Assembly: GCF_007997075.1 (NCBI RefSeq)
Contig: NZ_VORS01000001.1
Coordinates: forward strand, 310,001-374,000
Source of the DNA: Polaribacter sp. IC073
GTDB lineage: Bacteria > Bacteroidota > Bacteroidia > Flavobacteriales > Flavobacteriaceae
Length of the DNA stretch: 64,000 nt
Direction of reading: 5' to 3'
The position numbers were made by a program, and so were the translations under genes. Every line of letters begins with the position of its first letter. Positions within the stretch are counted from its first letter, which is position 1. This document shows, in pieces, positions 11,001 to 18,914 of this stretch. The notes under the pieces are model-generated. The model saw only the letters and a list, made by a program, of their open reading frames with translations. It searched no databases and was not told where the DNA came from.

Positions 11001-12166
11001 AAAACGGTTGGTTGGTTGGCCCAAGAGACCCAGATAATAGCGAATATTACAACAAAACGTATAGCAGAACACGTTATAACAAGTTAGATTATACTTTTAC
11101 GGTAAAGCCATTTAAAGATTTAAATATTGATGTAAGAGGAAATAAAATTAAGACTAGAGATCTATCGCAACAATTAGATGTTGTAGATAATGGTTCTGCT
11201 ACAGGAGCTTTAGATTTTAGTGCACCTGCTTTTGAAACAGGAAACTTTAGTACAAGTTTTTCTATGATTGCTACCGCTTTTTCAAATGGCAATGCTTTGT
11301 TTGAAACGATGAGAGGGTATAGAAGTGTAATTGCAAATAGATTAGCTACAGAAAACGGTGCGCCAGTAGCTGGTTATGGTGAAAATAGTCAGCAAGTTTT
11401 ATTACCTGCATTTATGGCAGCATATTCTGGTGCAAACCCAGACAAAGTAAATACAAGTTTATTTAAAAATATTCCGATACCCAATTGGACGTTGCGTTAT
11501 ACCGGTTTAATGAAACTAGATTTCTTTAAAGAGAACTTTAGCAACTTTGTAGTTTCTCATGGGTATAAATCTTCTTATACAGTATCTAGTTTTACAAACA
11601 ATTTGCAATATGATAGAGCAAATGCATTTTCAGCAACAAACTCTGCAGGAAACTATGAACCAGAATTGTTAGTTTCTGCTGCTACTTTAGTGGATGAATT
11701 TTCTCCGTTAATAAAGGTAGATATGAAAATGAGAAATTCTTTTTCTTTAAGAGGTGAAATTAAAAGTGATAGAACACTTACCATGAATTTTAACAACAGT
11801 ACCTTAACAGACATTAAAGGAACTGAATATATTTTTGGTTTAGGGTACATATTTAAAGACGTTAAAATGAATACACGCTTTACAGGAAAGAAAACAACCT
11901 TAAAAGGAGATGTAAATTTAAGAGCAGATGTATCTTTAAGAGATAATTTAACACAAATTAGAAGTGTTGATGAAGATAATAATCAAATTAGTGGTGGTCA
12001 AAGATTATTTTCTATTAAATTTACAGCCGATTATAGATTGAGCAATAATTTGACGGCATCGTTTTATTACAATCATCAAACATCTAAATATGCTATTTCT
12101 ACCACGTTCCCGCGACAAGCAATAAATGGTGGATTTAATATTATTTACAATTTAGGAGGAAATTAA
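5054..12166 (+). CDS. sprA: cell surface protein SprA, type IX secretion system translocon
   Basis: SprA is the giant outer-membrane barrel through which the type IX secretion system exports proteins, including gliding adhesins. At 2370 residues it has the usual size of the family. Residues 1-25 form a signal peptide ending TTYAQN. Family-like stretches include DTQASFDFQNLVKIDFTP and SYIDDFEASQIPISLLS. The gene starts with TTG at 5054: no ATG precedes it in frame before the ruvA stop, and the signal peptide begins exactly there. Tight spacing after ruvA suggests co-transcription. Other T9SS genes (gldKLMN, sov, porV) are not in the window. Confidence 0.96.
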   Translation: MSTIFKSTFLFLVITFGVSLTTYAQNNTEKDSTNNKKEDVNLRYDFKSTQKGGLYLDDLAQKEIIFDKVLNKYVIVEKIGNYYTRTPIYLSPREYQQYRLKRDMLQYFKDKVSATNSKKKGSKDAQKDLLPTYYVNNKFFETIFGGTEVKVTPTGNLNLKLGFIYQNTDNPQISEENRSSLTFDFDQQINASIRAKVGERLEFTANYDTQASFDFQNLVKIDFTPTEDDIIQGLEAGNISMPIKNSLINGAQSLFGVKTDLKFGNTNITAVFSQQNSESKTVVAEGGASIQPFELRTTDYDNDRHFFLSQYFIDNYANSLKNYPLINSPINITRVEVWITNRNASTEDYRSIVAFADIGESKVNVLVDENGVVLNPAITQAQVAGNNLPFNGANRIGTEIIPAGGIRDVSTVDSSLQPYNMQNGTNYSVLENARKLDQNEYRLNPQLGFISLNRRLNDGEVLAVAYEYTVAGNVNGSTKNSFKVGEFSNDGIQAPNNLAVKLLRSEILQTKRPDGNGGEESFPTWRLMMKNVYALGAFPLTQDGFRFEIQYRDDKTGIPSNVLQNAETAGISNIPLLQVLNLDQLDQSQSREPDGFFDYVEGITVNSENGFIFFPEPEPFGNDLEDELTNPADANFLFKELYLNTKTNIKNNFQNKDKYFLKGYFKSENSGGIPIGAFNVPRGSVKVSAGGRQLVEGVDYVVDYQLGRVQIIDPGLQASGVPISVSTENNAVFNQQRKTFFGVDVEHKFSDDFIIGATYLNIEERPLTPKVNFGAEPIDNTMLGFNFNYSTEVPYFTKLANKLPFVDTDAPSNLSVRGDMAYLIPGTPSGIDVAGAATSYIDDFEASQIPISLLSSLDWYEASTPKYFPNLNGERDDLSYNYKRGKLAWYSVDQIFYGVGDTPASIDADELSRAETRQINYRELFPNVQLDITQNSLVRTLDLAYFPQERGSYNYDPSATIQGDKVTLSNPETRWGGIMRALTTNNFDQANVEYMQFWIMDPYQNYSITEEEGLPTGVNPNNPANQVGDLYINLGNISEDILKDNRKMYENGLPEDGLKVDGSNVNSTVWGDVPRNPSIIYAFNEQDGARTNQDIGFDGLNDAEEKNLPGIGQFAALNDPAGDNFQFFRGSNLDAINASLITRYKNFNNTQGNSPTLNQSTEAYPTSSTTYPDTEDINRDQTMNTVESYYEYKISMNKANLRKGVGYVVDEKTTSITLENGNTQQTKWYQFRVPVRSGTPVNGISDFNSIRFIRMFLTNFKMPIVVRFGELDLVRGDWRRYVRTLDPATTPDRELTQDELNDFEVGVVSIEQNEGTYIQPPGIERERLQGSTTVQLQNEQSVTLKVTRLKPDETRAIYKNISIDLRRFKQLKMFMHLEETQTESFVNDGDMSAVIRLGTDLNENFYQLEIPLAVTKNGTSALDIWPEANNLDAFLETFGKIKLERNSANFPVGEIYESQEQDANLPYKISVKGNPTLAQLRTIMLGLKNTSLTAKSAEVWFNELRSAGFDNKGGWAAVVNADANFADVANVSLAGSMSTIGFGNVQDRVNQRSLDETKQYDVATSINLGKVLTPEKWGIQLPMSYSIGERFIDPKFDPQYQDITLEDALEQNPNSEFSRDYTKRTSISFINVKKNRNPNSTKKPQFYNVENVSVSYAHNKEFHRDYNIKKYINESVTAGATYNYNFQAKPIEPFKNIAFLNSKYLKLIKDFNFNPIPSTVAVNSRINRNFTEQQSRNLVEGLSDQPELKQRRFLFDWDYTVGFDLTKSLQFNFNATNSYIYDTFGANDDIQIYDDFFNTGRANHYHQKLNGTYQLPIDKIPFLSWIKADYAYTADFDWQAAAQSTIDVGGADVAYVDLVGNVIQNANTHNINTTFTFEKFYKGLGFEKLLMSKALRKSKKGAPINALPRAPRGVSRKKNLPLGKQLLKGIYDVVTSVKQGKISYSENNGQFLPGYTEDVGFLGGAPTSFAFGSQVDIRNKALQNGWLVGPRDPDNSEYYNKTYSRTRYNKLDYTFTVKPFKDLNIDVRGNKIKTRDLSQQLDVVDNGSATGALDFSAPAFETGNFSTSFSMIATAFSNGNALFETMRGYRSVIANRLATENGAPVAGYGENSQQVLLPAFMAAYSGANPDKVNTSLFKNIPIPNWTLRYTGLMKLDFFKENFSNFVVSHGYKSSYTVSSFTNNLQYDRANAFSATNSAGNYEPELLVSAATLVDEFSPLIKVDMKMRNSFSLRGEIKSDRTLTMNFNNSTLTDIKGTEYIFGLGYIFKDVKMNTRFTGKKTTLKGDVNLRADVSLRDNLTQIRSVDEDNNQISGGQRLFSIKFTADYRLSNNLTASFYYNHQTSKYAISTTFPRQAINGGFNIIYNLGGN

Positions 12167-12196
12167 ATAATTAACAATCATAACATATATTAAAAA

Positions 12197-12577
12197 ATGA
12201 ACATTCCATCAGACTTAAAATACACAAAAGACCACGAGTGGCTTAAGATAGAAGGCAACACTGCAACTGTAGGTATTACAGATTTTGCACAAGGAGAATT
12301 AGGAGACATCGTTTATGTAGATGTAGATACTTTAGATGATACTGTAGAAGAAGGAGACGTTTTTGGCTCTGTTGAAGCAGTAAAAACGGTTTCAGATTTA
12401 TTTATGCCTTTAACCGGTGAAGTTATCGAATTTAATGACACTTTAGAAGATGACCCAGAATTGGTAAACTCAGATCCTTATAATAAAGGATGGATGATTA
12501 AAATCCAAATTTCTGACAGCTCACAAATAGATGATTTATTAGATGCTGAAGCATATAAAAACCTTGTTCAAGGGTAA
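12197..12577 (+). CDS. gcvH: glycine cleavage system H protein
   Basis: Lipoyl carrier of the glycine cleavage system, shuttling the methylamine group between the P, T and L proteins. At 126 residues it has the standard length. The lipoylated lysine is K63 in [12 protein letters not shown], and the N-terminus [13 protein letters not shown] is typical. It follows sprA by 30 bases. Its last 35 bases overlap the start of the VanZ-like gene, which suggests translational coupling. Confidence 0.97.
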   Translation: MNIPSDLKYTKDHEWLKIEGNTATVGITDFAQGELGDIVYVDVDTLDDTVEEGDVFGSVEAVKTVSDLFMPLTGEVIEFNDTLEDDPELVNSDPYNKGWMIKIQISDSSQIDDLLDAEAYKNLVQG

Positions 12578-12917
12578 ACTTTTAATAATTGCCATAGTTA
12601 TAACTATTAGTATTCTGTATTTAAGCCTTATGAGAGTGCCTAAATATGATATTTCAATAAGTCATTTAGACAAATGGCAGCATTGTTTAGCATATTTCAC
12701 ATTATCCCTTTCTTGGTTATTTGCAGTCTACAAAGAAAACAAAAAATACTTAATTGTATTTGCTTGTGTTGTGTTTGGCATAATTATTGAAATTTTACAA
12801 CATACATTAACAAATTATAGAACAGGAGATTACTTTGATGTTATTGCGAACTCTCTTGGTGTTTTGATCGGTTTGTTGGTTTATAATCAGGTTTTTAAAA
12901 AAAATCTGCTTAAATAA
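12543..12917 (+). CDS. VanZ-like family membrane protein
   Basis: A 124-residue protein with about four hydrophobic segments (near 13-30, 45-65, 68-84, 98-115). The [30 protein letters not shown] and [18 protein letters not shown] motifs are those of the VanZ-like family. VanZ itself gives low-level teicoplanin resistance in enterococci, but the function of the stand-alone Bacteroidota members is unknown. The ATG at 12543 lies inside the gcvH coding region in another frame. This start supplies the usual short charged N-terminus, so the overlap is probably real. Confidence 0.88.
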   Translation: MLKHIKTLFKGKLLIIAIVITISILYLSLMRVPKYDISISHLDKWQHCLAYFTLSLSWLFAVYKENKKYLIVFACVVFGIIIEILQHTLTNYRTGDYFDVIANSLGVLIGLLVYNQVFKKNLLK

Positions 12918-12981
12918 TAAAAAGACTTGTAATTAACACAATAATTTAGTTAAATTAGCGAACTATAAAAACTCTTATTCC

Positions 12982-13701
12982 ATGGAAATAAAGAAGAATC
13001 CGAAATCGAACTTAGAAAATTACAGTAAAATATTTATGCAAATTGGTCTTGTATTAGCCTTATTTGTAACGTATGCTGCAATTGAAAAGAAAACTTATGA
13101 TAAAACAACAAGCTCTCTAGGTGTTGCAAATATGAATGCAATGATGGATGAAGATATTCCTATTACTGAAAGAGTAGAGCCTGTAAAACCAAAAACACCA
13201 CCACCACCAACTCCAGAAAAGATTGAAGTTGTGGAAGATGAAAAAGAAGTTGTAGAGACTGTAATAGAGTCTACAGAAACAGATGAAACGGAAGCTATTG
13301 AAGTTGAAGAAATTGTAGAAATTGCAGAAGCTGAAGAAGTTATAGAGGATGTAAACTTTATGATTATTGAAGATTCTCCGGTATTTCCTGGTTGTAAAGG
13401 AAATAAGAAAGAATTAAAAGATTGTTTCAGTAAAATGGTACAAAAACACTTCTCTAGAAAATTTGATGCAGAATTACCTAATGAATTAGGTCTTTCTCCA
13501 GGTAGAAAAAGAGTTTTTATTGGTTTTAAAATTGATAGACAAGGTAACATTGTAAATGTTCAAGCTAGAGGGCCACACCCCAAAATTGAGCAAGAAGTTA
13601 TTAAGGTAATGAAATTATTACCTAAGATGAAACCAGGAAAACAAAGAGGGAAACCAGTAGGTGTAAGTTTTAATATTCCTTTTACTTTATTAGTAGAATA
13701 A
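12982..13701 (+). CDS. energy transducer TonB
   Basis: TonB spans the periplasm and passes proton-motive energy from ExbB/ExbD to outer-membrane receptors. In these 239 residues a single N-terminal helix lies at about 15-33 (KIFMQIGLVLALFVTYAAI). It is followed by a short proline-rich stretch (VKPKTPPPPTPEK, about 67-79), a long acidic Glu/Val region to about 123, and a TonB C-terminal domain (about 130-239) ending in KPVGVSFNIPFTLLVE. The domain carries a Cys pair (PGCKGNKKELKDCF) also present in the TonB at 26.2 kb and in the RemB-like protein at 22.7 kb. A strong terminator follows. Confidence 0.92.
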   Translation: MEIKKNPKSNLENYSKIFMQIGLVLALFVTYAAIEKKTYDKTTSSLGVANMNAMMDEDIPITERVEPVKPKTPPPPTPEKIEVVEDEKEVVETVIESTETDETEAIEVEEIVEIAEAEEVIEDVNFMIIEDSPVFPGCKGNKKELKDCFSKMVQKHFSRKFDAELPNELGLSPGRKRVFIGFKIDRQGNIVNVQARGPHPKIEQEVIKVMKLLPKMKPGKQRGKPVGVSFNIPFTLLVE

Positions 13702-13724
13702 TAATATGTAACTAAAAGATACAA

Positions 13725-13758
13725 AACGCTTAGAATAACTTCTAAGCGTTTTTTTTTT
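13725..13758 (+). terminator. rho-independent terminator after tonB
   Basis: An 11-base-pair perfect stem (13725-13735 with 13740-13750), a four-base loop and a run of T to 13758. It closes the maeB-to-tonB block. Confidence 0.9.
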
Positions 13759-13911
13759 CATAAAACTAAGGCTGAGTCTATAATTACTATTTATTCTAAA
13801 AGTTTAAATACCATATAAGAAAGACATTTTAACTACTTTCAAACATAAAAACACCAATGAATTAGTATCTTTATTTTATTTACATATCAAAAAATTAAAA
13901 TAGTTAACAAC

Positions 13912-14112
13912 ATGGCAATAATGAAAGTAATTGAGGTTTTAGCAAGCTCAGAAAAAAGTTGGGAAGAAGCAACAAAAAAAGCAGTGAGACAAACTTCTAA
14001 AACTGTTAGGAATATAAAATCTGTATTTGTACAATCACAAAGTGCGGTTGTAAATGAAGACGAAATAACAGAATTTAGAGTAAATCTTAAAATAACTTTT
14101 GAAGTATCTTAA
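13912..14112 (+). CDS. dodecin family flavin-binding protein
   Basis: Dodecins are small proteins that form hollow dodecamers binding flavins, as storage or protection against free riboflavin or FMN. The 66 residues show the pattern MKVIEVLASSEKSWEEATKKAV, then the central strand and a final FRVNLKITFEVS strand, all family-typical. It stands alone, 153 bases after the terminator and 260 bases before the mechanosensitive channel gene. Confidence 0.92.
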   Translation: MAIMKVIEVLASSEKSWEEATKKAVRQTSKTVRNIKSVFVQSQSAVVNEDEITEFRVNLKITFEVS

Positions 14113-14342
14113 TTTATCCTAAATATTTATAATACTACCTGTTAAACTCTCTAAATTTTTATTTTTTTTGTAAAAAGTATCTCATGGTGCATAAGAATGC
14201 GTATTAATATTTTTTATGAGAAGAAACACACAAAATTTATTTTTTAGTACACATCTAATTTTACAGTAATTTACGACTGATTTTAACAAAAAAGCGCTAT
14301 TTTTTTATCATTAATCTATACCTCCAATTATATCAATCTTAT

Positions 14343-14350
14343 TAACTTTG
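14343..14350 (+). promoter_or_regulatory. -7 promoter box for the MscS-type channel gene
   Basis: TAACTTTG matches TAnnTTTG, 22 bases before the ATG at 14373. Confidence 0.5.
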
Positions 14351-14372
14351 CGGTTCTTTAAAAATTAATTAT

Positions 14373-15179
14373 ATGGAAGAATATATTATCACATTACAAA
14401 AAATATTAATAGAATACACTCCAAGAGTTTTAATGGCTTTAGCCATGTTAATTATTGGTTTAATAATTGTTAGAGTAGTTGTAAGCACAACTAGAAAAAT
14501 TCTAAAGAAAAGAGGTGTAGATGTTACACTTCAAAAGTTTCTAGGAAATTTAATAAGTTGGGTTTTAAAAATATTATTATTCATAACTGTAATTGCAAAA
14601 TTAGGAGTTGAAACCGCTTCTTTTGCTGCAATTTTAGCTGCAGCTGGTTTAGCCATTGGTTTAGCACTTCAGGGTTCTTTAGGTAATTTTGCTGGTGGTA
14701 TACTTTTAATGCTTTTTAAACCTATTAAAATAGGCGATTTTATAGAAGCACAAGGTGTAAGTGGTACCGTAAAAGAAATTGAAATTTTTACGACCAAACT
14801 AAATACAACAGATAATAAAGAAATTATTATTCCTAATGGAGCTCTTTCCAACGGAAATATTGTTAATTATAGCACAGAAGATACCCGTCGTGTGGACTTT
14901 ACCTTTGGTGTTGGTTATGATGCTGACATTAAGAAAACCAAGGAAATTATTTTTGGTGTGATTAATGCACATCCATTGGTTTTAAAAGAACCTGCTACCG
15001 CCGTAAACTTATCTGAATTAGCAGATAGTTCTCTTAATTTCTTTACACGTGGTTGGGTAAAAAAAGAAGATTATTGGACGGTTAAGTTTGATGTTTTAGA
15101 ACAAACCAAAGAAGCACTTGATGCGGCTGGAATTGATATTCCGTATCCGCACAGAGTAAATATCAATAAAAACGAATAA
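14373..15179 (+). CDS. small-conductance mechanosensitive channel, MscS family
   Basis: A tension-gated channel that releases solutes on osmotic downshock. The 268-residue protein has three membrane helices (about 18-38, 60-80, 88-115). The third is the pore-lining, glycine/alanine-rich helix (AAAGLAIGLALQGSLGNFAGGILLM), followed by the beta domain (FKPIKIGDFIEAQGVSGTVKEI) and the C-terminal alpha/beta domain. Length and motifs match E. coli MscS (YggB). It converges with tsaB, leaving three bases between the stop codons. Confidence 0.94.
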   Translation: MEEYIITLQKILIEYTPRVLMALAMLIIGLIIVRVVVSTTRKILKKRGVDVTLQKFLGNLISWVLKILLFITVIAKLGVETASFAAILAAAGLAIGLALQGSLGNFAGGILLMLFKPIKIGDFIEAQGVSGTVKEIEIFTTKLNTTDNKEIIIPNGALSNGNIVNYSTEDTRRVDFTFGVGYDADIKKTKEIIFGVINAHPLVLKEPATAVNLSELADSSLNFFTRGWVKKEDYWTVKFDVLEQTKEALDAAGIDIPYPHRVNINKNE

Positions 15180-15182
15180 GAG

Positions 15183-15869
15183 TTAAAACGTAGGTTTCTT
15201 TTTCTTTTCTGGAATAACCACGAAGTCTTTTAAATAAAAAGGCTCGAAATAAGCGACATCTTCGATGTCGTTTTTTTTGTACTTAATATTAGATAATGCT
15301 GCCATTTCTTTTGAAGAAGGAAATTTATCATCAATAAAAACTGCATTTGCATGCGTAATTACTTCTTTACATTTCTGAGATCCATCACCTAAAAAATAAA
15401 CTTTTCCATTGCATAAGGCTTCAGAAAAAGAAGTTTCATCAATAATTTCTGCTTTTATGTCTCTTATTTGTTGATGATTTTCATCAAAAACAGCTGCATA
15501 AACCTCCATTCTTCTAGCATCTAACATAGGAACAATACTACCTTTTGCTACAGAAATGGCATGCGATAAGGAGGTTAAAGTATCAATAGAAATTAACGGC
15601 TTATCTAGGGCAAATGAAAGTCCTTTTGCGGCAGAAACACCAATCCTTAAACCCGTATAAGAACCAGGGCCTTTACTTACTGCTATAGCATCTATTTCTT
15701 CTTTAGATATGTTTCCTTCTGTTAAAATAATATCTATAAAAGAATGTAAAACTTCTGCATGCGAATAATTACCATTATTTAATTCTTTAATTGCGATGAT
15801 TTCACCATTATTTGCAAGATTTACAGAACAGTTTTTTGTTGAAGTTTCTATGTTTAGGATAATTGCCAA
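15183..15869 (-). CDS. tsaB: tRNA threonylcarbamoyladenosine biosynthesis protein TsaB
   Basis: TsaB is the inactive Kae1/TsaD-like partner that scaffolds TsaD and TsaE in making t6A at position 37 of ANN-decoding tRNAs. The 228 residues show the ASKHA-type N-terminus (ILNIETSTKNCSVNLA) and the signature SKGPGSYTGLRIGVSAAKGLSF (first 20 residues diagnostic). The start is TTG at 15869: an in-frame TAG lies two codons upstream and no ATG is available. A -7 box (15885-15892) supports this start. Confidence 0.93.
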   Translation of the reverse strand: MAIILNIETSTKNCSVNLANNGEIIAIKELNNGNYSHAEVLHSFIDIILTEGNISKEEIDAIAVSKGPGSYTGLRIGVSAAKGLSFALDKPLISIDTLTSLSHAISVAKGSIVPMLDARRMEVYAAVFDENHQQIRDIKAEIIDETSFSEALCNGKVYFLGDGSQKCKEVITHANAVFIDDKFPSSKEMAALSNIKYKKNDIEDVAYFEPFYLKDFVVIPEKKKKPTF

Positions 15870-15884
15870 TTTCTATGTTTTTTA

Positions 15885-15892
15885 CAAAGATA
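15885..15892 (-). promoter_or_regulatory. -7 promoter box for tsaB
   Basis: TATCTTTG on the minus strand, 15 bases before the TTG start of tsaB. It implies a leader of roughly 10 bases. Confidence 0.5.
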
Positions 15893-15896
15893 GTAT

Positions 15897-15941
15897 TTCA
15901 AAAAAACAAAAACCCCACAGGTTATAAAAACGTGTGAGGTT
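15897..15941 (-). terminator. palindrome acting as terminator of the TolC-like gene; copy of a dispersed repeat
   Basis: Arms at 15911-15919 and 15933-15941 pair with one mismatch. On the minus strand the stem is followed by a T-rich run, so it can end the transcript of the upstream TolC-like gene. The 31-base core at 15911-15941 is nearly the same as 38658-38688, which points to a repeated element rather than an ordinary private terminator. Confidence 0.65.
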
Positions 15942-15964
15942 GTGTTGTAATTTTTACTTTTTAA

Positions 15965-17293
15965 TTAAAAAACCAATTCTCCGGAATAGAATTGTAACAC
16001 TTTCGTTTTAAAAACATAATCGTATTTAGAACGAATCATAGCCCCCTCTGCATTTACCAAACGTGTTCTTACCAAATCGAAATCGAACAACGTCATTGCC
16101 CCATAATTGTATCTTTCTTGTGCATTTTTAAATGCTTCTTTTTGTGCTTCTAAAGAGATTTTTGCAGCTTCAAACGCTTTCAATCCAGATTTTACGTCTA
16201 GAAAAGCTTGTTCTATGGTTTGTTTTAATATTAATTTCTGACTTTCTAATCTGGTTTCAGATATTTCTTTATTGATTAAAGACTGCGCTACTCTATTCTT
16301 TGTTTGAAATCTGTTAAAGATAGGAATGCTTACATTGAAACCTATACCGTAACCAAGGTTGTTATCTAATTGTGTAAATAAAGCGGTGTTTGAAACTCCG
16401 TCTGGTAAGTTTAAATTAAAACCATAGTTTGTAGATAGACCCGCTGTTGCATTAATTGTAGGCATAAAACTACTTTTTGAAATTGCTATATTAAAATCAG
16501 CATTTTCGATATCTAATTTAGCTCTTGCAATTTCTGGCATATAATTTAAAGACTTTTCAAAGACAGCAGAAGAGTTACTATACAACATATTCGCAGAAGG
16601 AATTTCTACCTCTATCGGAGCAACATCAAAATTTTCTGCGGGTTCTTGTAATAATTGAGCAATATTTAGCAGCGCTAAATCCAATGCGTTTTCTTGAAAA
16701 ACAACATTTTGCAAATCGTTTGCCGCCGTAGATTTAAAGTTTAATAATTCTCCTTTGGCAATAACACCAGCCTCGAACCTAGCATTTGCAGCTTCAATTT
16801 GTTTTTTACTAATTGCTGCTTGTACTTTTGCTACTTCTAAATTTTCTTTAGCAAATAATACATTTAAATAATTATTTACAACTCTTAAAGAAATATCATT
16901 TTCTATTTGTTTTAAATCATACAAACTTGTTTCTACACCTAGTTGCGCTTGTTTGTATGTATTTGTATTTCTATAGCCATTAAATACTGTATAGCCAGAA
17001 CTTAAACCAACAGAACCCCCAAAAATACTTGTAGAAATTCTATTATTCGAAACAGGATCGAAACCAGAACCAAAATTTAAATTACCACCAGTATTACCAT
17101 TTAAGTTTGGTAAGAAATTCCCTTTAGCAATTTTAACATTTTTTTTAGCGATTTCTACACTTAATTTATTTTGTTGAATAGAAATATTTTTCGCTAATGC
17201 CTGAGCTACAGCTTCTTTTAACGTCCATTTTTTTTGTGAAAAAGTAGCAATTGAAGTACATAATGCTATAAATAGGATAAGTTTGGTTTTCAA
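15965..17293 (-). CDS. TolC family outer-membrane efflux protein
   Basis: Outer-membrane channel-tunnel protein of the TolC/OprM family, normally the exit duct of an RND, MFS or ABC efflux complex. The 442 residues begin with a signal peptide (ending ATFSQ at about 19). Two OEP repeats of long helices follow (WTLKEAVAQALAKNISIQQ; FDLVRTRLVNAEGAMIRSKYDY), with GLSSGYTVFNGY and PIFNRFQTKN strand regions. It starts with TTG at 17293, the only in-frame start that keeps the signal peptide. No membrane-fusion protein or pump gene is adjacent, so the partner is unknown. Confidence 0.92.
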   Translation of the reverse strand: MKTKLILFIALCTSIATFSQKKWTLKEAVAQALAKNISIQQNKLSVEIAKKNVKIAKGNFLPNLNGNTGGNLNFGSGFDPVSNNRISTSIFGGSVGLSSGYTVFNGYRNTNTYKQAQLGVETSLYDLKQIENDISLRVVNNYLNVLFAKENLEVAKVQAAISKKQIEAANARFEAGVIAKGELLNFKSTAANDLQNVVFQENALDLALLNIAQLLQEPAENFDVAPIEVEIPSANMLYSNSSAVFEKSLNYMPEIARAKLDIENADFNIAISKSSFMPTINATAGLSTNYGFNLNLPDGVSNTALFTQLDNNLGYGIGFNVSIPIFNRFQTKNRVAQSLINKEISETRLESQKLILKQTIEQAFLDVKSGLKAFEAAKISLEAQKEAFKNAQERYNYGAMTLFDFDLVRTRLVNAEGAMIRSKYDYVFKTKVLQFYSGELVF

Positions 17294-17514
17294 AATCTTT
17301 AATTTTTTATTGTTATAACTGATTTTTCAATAGTTGTACCAAAAAAGAGTAAAGTATAAATAGTTAAAAATCAATTACTTAAAATACATTCGATTTTAGT
17401 TTTGCGCCAAAACTGAAGGCATGCAATTATAAATTGAACAACTTTATCTTTTGTTAGTGCTAGTAAGACGACTAAAAGTAAAATATGTTACAGCTAATTA
17501 CACTTATTTACCTG

Positions 17515-17739
17515 TTAAATATCTGCCTTCTTATTATAACGATAGATAGAAAAGATTAAAATAGCAACTAAAACGTATGGAAAAACCATTAAATAGGTAA
17601 TTCCGTTATTAATACCTTCTGCCATGGAACCATTTCCGTTTTCTAGTACGGCTTTACACATGGCGCATTGTGCATAAGTAGTTTTAGAGGTAAGAACCAA
17701 TACTAATAAAAAAGAGGCAATCGTTTTATATTTAAACAT
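17515..17739 (-). CDS. small exported membrane protein with a CAMCKA motif
   Basis: A 74-residue protein of unknown function. It has an N-terminal signal-like segment ending TTYAQ (about 1-23), then the short motif CAMCKA, a glycine-rich stretch, one membrane helix (about 47-66) and a charged tail. Its start overlaps the DUF420 stop by 8 bases, so it is the last gene of the SCO/SCO/DUF420 string. The two closely spaced cysteines next to copper-handling genes allow a guess at metal binding or redox, but this is inference only. Confidence 0.75.
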   Translation of the reverse strand: MFKYKTIASFLLVLVLTSKTTYAQCAMCKAVLENGNGSMAEGINNGITYLMVFPYVLVAILIFSIYRYNKKADI

Positions 17740-18271
17740 AATAAGGAGATATCATTAGATAGACTATAACACCAGTAATAGCAACATAAAGCCACAAAGG
17801 AAATGTTTTCTTTGCAATTTTTTTGTGCTCTGGGAACTTTCCTAGTTTTGCTTTCATATAGGTTATCAAAACAAAAGGAATAACAACAACAGACAGAATA
17901 ATGTGTGTAATTAAAATAAAATAATACACATATTTTATAATTCCTTCTCCGCCAAACGAAGTAGAATCTGAGGTCATGTGGTAAGCAATATACATCAACA
18001 GAAACAATAGAGAGCATGCAATTGCTGCTGTATTAAATTGCTCGTGTAACTTTTTATTTCCTTTTTTTATAGCGATGACTGCCGCAATCAATAAAACTGC
18101 AGTTAGACCATTTATAGAGGCATAAATTGGTGGCAGAAATTTTAACGGTGCAACATCAAAGCCCAAACTTCTAAGGTTTACACCAAATAAAGCAGCTACA
18201 GCCAAAGGAATAATGATTGATAAGGCTGTAATTATTTTTTTATATTTTTTTTCTTGAGCTAAATTATTCAT
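17732..18271 (-). CDS. DUF420 domain membrane protein
   Basis: A 179-residue protein with five predicted membrane helices and the conserved histidines typical of DUF420 (AYHMTSDSTSF, ILITHIILSVVVIPF, HKKIAKKTFPLWLYVAITGVIVYLM). DUF420 proteins are found beside cytochrome oxidase genes in many bacteria and are suspected to help oxidase assembly. No precise role is established. It overlaps the SCO gene by 8 bases upstream and the small Cys-motif gene downstream, so the genes are likely translationally coupled. Confidence 0.9.
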   Translation of the reverse strand: MNNLAQEKKYKKIITALSIIIPLAVAALFGVNLRSLGFDVAPLKFLPPIYASINGLTAVLLIAAVIAIKKGNKKLHEQFNTAAIACSLLFLLMYIAYHMTSDSTSFGGEGIIKYVYYFILITHIILSVVVIPFVLITYMKAKLGKFPEHKKIAKKTFPLWLYVAITGVIVYLMISPYYV

Positions 18272-18908
18272 TCAACAATATTTTAATATCTTCTTTTAAT
18301 TCCTTTATTTGATCGTCAAAAATTTGTTCTTTTATAGCTCTGTAATACATAATTGGATTGCCATATTCATCTCTTCTAGACCTAATATAACCGTCTTTAT
18401 CTATTAAAGCAAACAAACCAGAGTGCTCAAAACCACCGTGTTCATCTTCCCCTTTACCAACATATAATTTAAACCCTTTGTTAGAGAGTTCATAAACAAT
18501 AGCATCACTTTTACCTGTTAGTAAGTGCCAATTTTTATGTATAATGCCATTAGTTTTAGCATATTCCTTTAAGGTTTTAGGAGTATCTATTTCTGGAGTA
18601 ATGGAGATTGAAGCAATTCCGAAATTAGGATTTCCAAAAAATTCATCTTGAATGCTTAACATTTTTTCATTCATAATAGGACAAATAGTAGGGCAAGTAG
18701 AAAAGAAAAATTCTACAACATACACTTTATCTTCATACGTTTTGTTTGTAATTGTTTCTCCCTCTTGATCGATAAATTCGAAATCTGGTACTTTATCAAA
18801 CTTCACCAAATCGTTATCTTTAAAACGATCTACAACCTTTGGTACTGTATAAATACCAAATAATAAAATAATAAATGCAATACCTATGTAAGAATACTTC
18901 TTGTTCAT
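18264..18908 (-). CDS. SCO family copper chaperone for cytochrome oxidase
   Basis: SCO proteins deliver copper to the CuA site of cytochrome c oxidase or keep its cysteines reduced. In these 214 residues one N-terminal anchor helix (about 6-23) is followed by a thioredoxin-like domain. The copper-binding cysteines are C72 and C76 in FFFSTCPTICP, and H162 in GGFEHSGLFALID is the third ligand. Both sites are complete. It is preceded, six bases away, by a second SCO-like gene that has lost the motif. Confidence 0.94.
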   Translation of the reverse strand: MNKKYSYIGIAFIILLFGIYTVPKVVDRFKDNDLVKFDKVPDFEFIDQEGETITNKTYEDKVYVVEFFFSTCPTICPIMNEKMLSIQDEFFGNPNFGIASISITPEIDTPKTLKEYAKTNGIIHKNWHLLTGKSDAIVYELSNKGFKLYVGKGEDEHGGFEHSGLFALIDKDGYIRSRRDEYGNPIMYYRAIKEQIFDDQIKELKEDIKILLNE

Positions 18909-18914
18909 GCTATT

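Noticed and set aside
13095..13550. 151-residue open frame on the minus strand inside tonB
   Set aside because: It is the mirror of the Glu/Val-rich repeat of tonB, giving a low-complexity Ser/Ile product; the TonB frame has clear family motifs.
14113..14372. A small RNA or gene between dodecin and the MscS gene
   Set aside because: Only AT-rich sequence with weak pairing and a -7 box near the end; no terminator or frame.
17294..17514. A short gene between the TolC gene and the CAMCKA gene
   Set aside because: No frame with a start and plausible composition was found on either strand.
17703..18017. 104-residue minus-strand frame inside the DUF420 gene
   Set aside because: Cys/Tyr/Phe-rich shadow of the DUF420 helices in another frame; the DUF420 frame has family motifs and proper overlaps.
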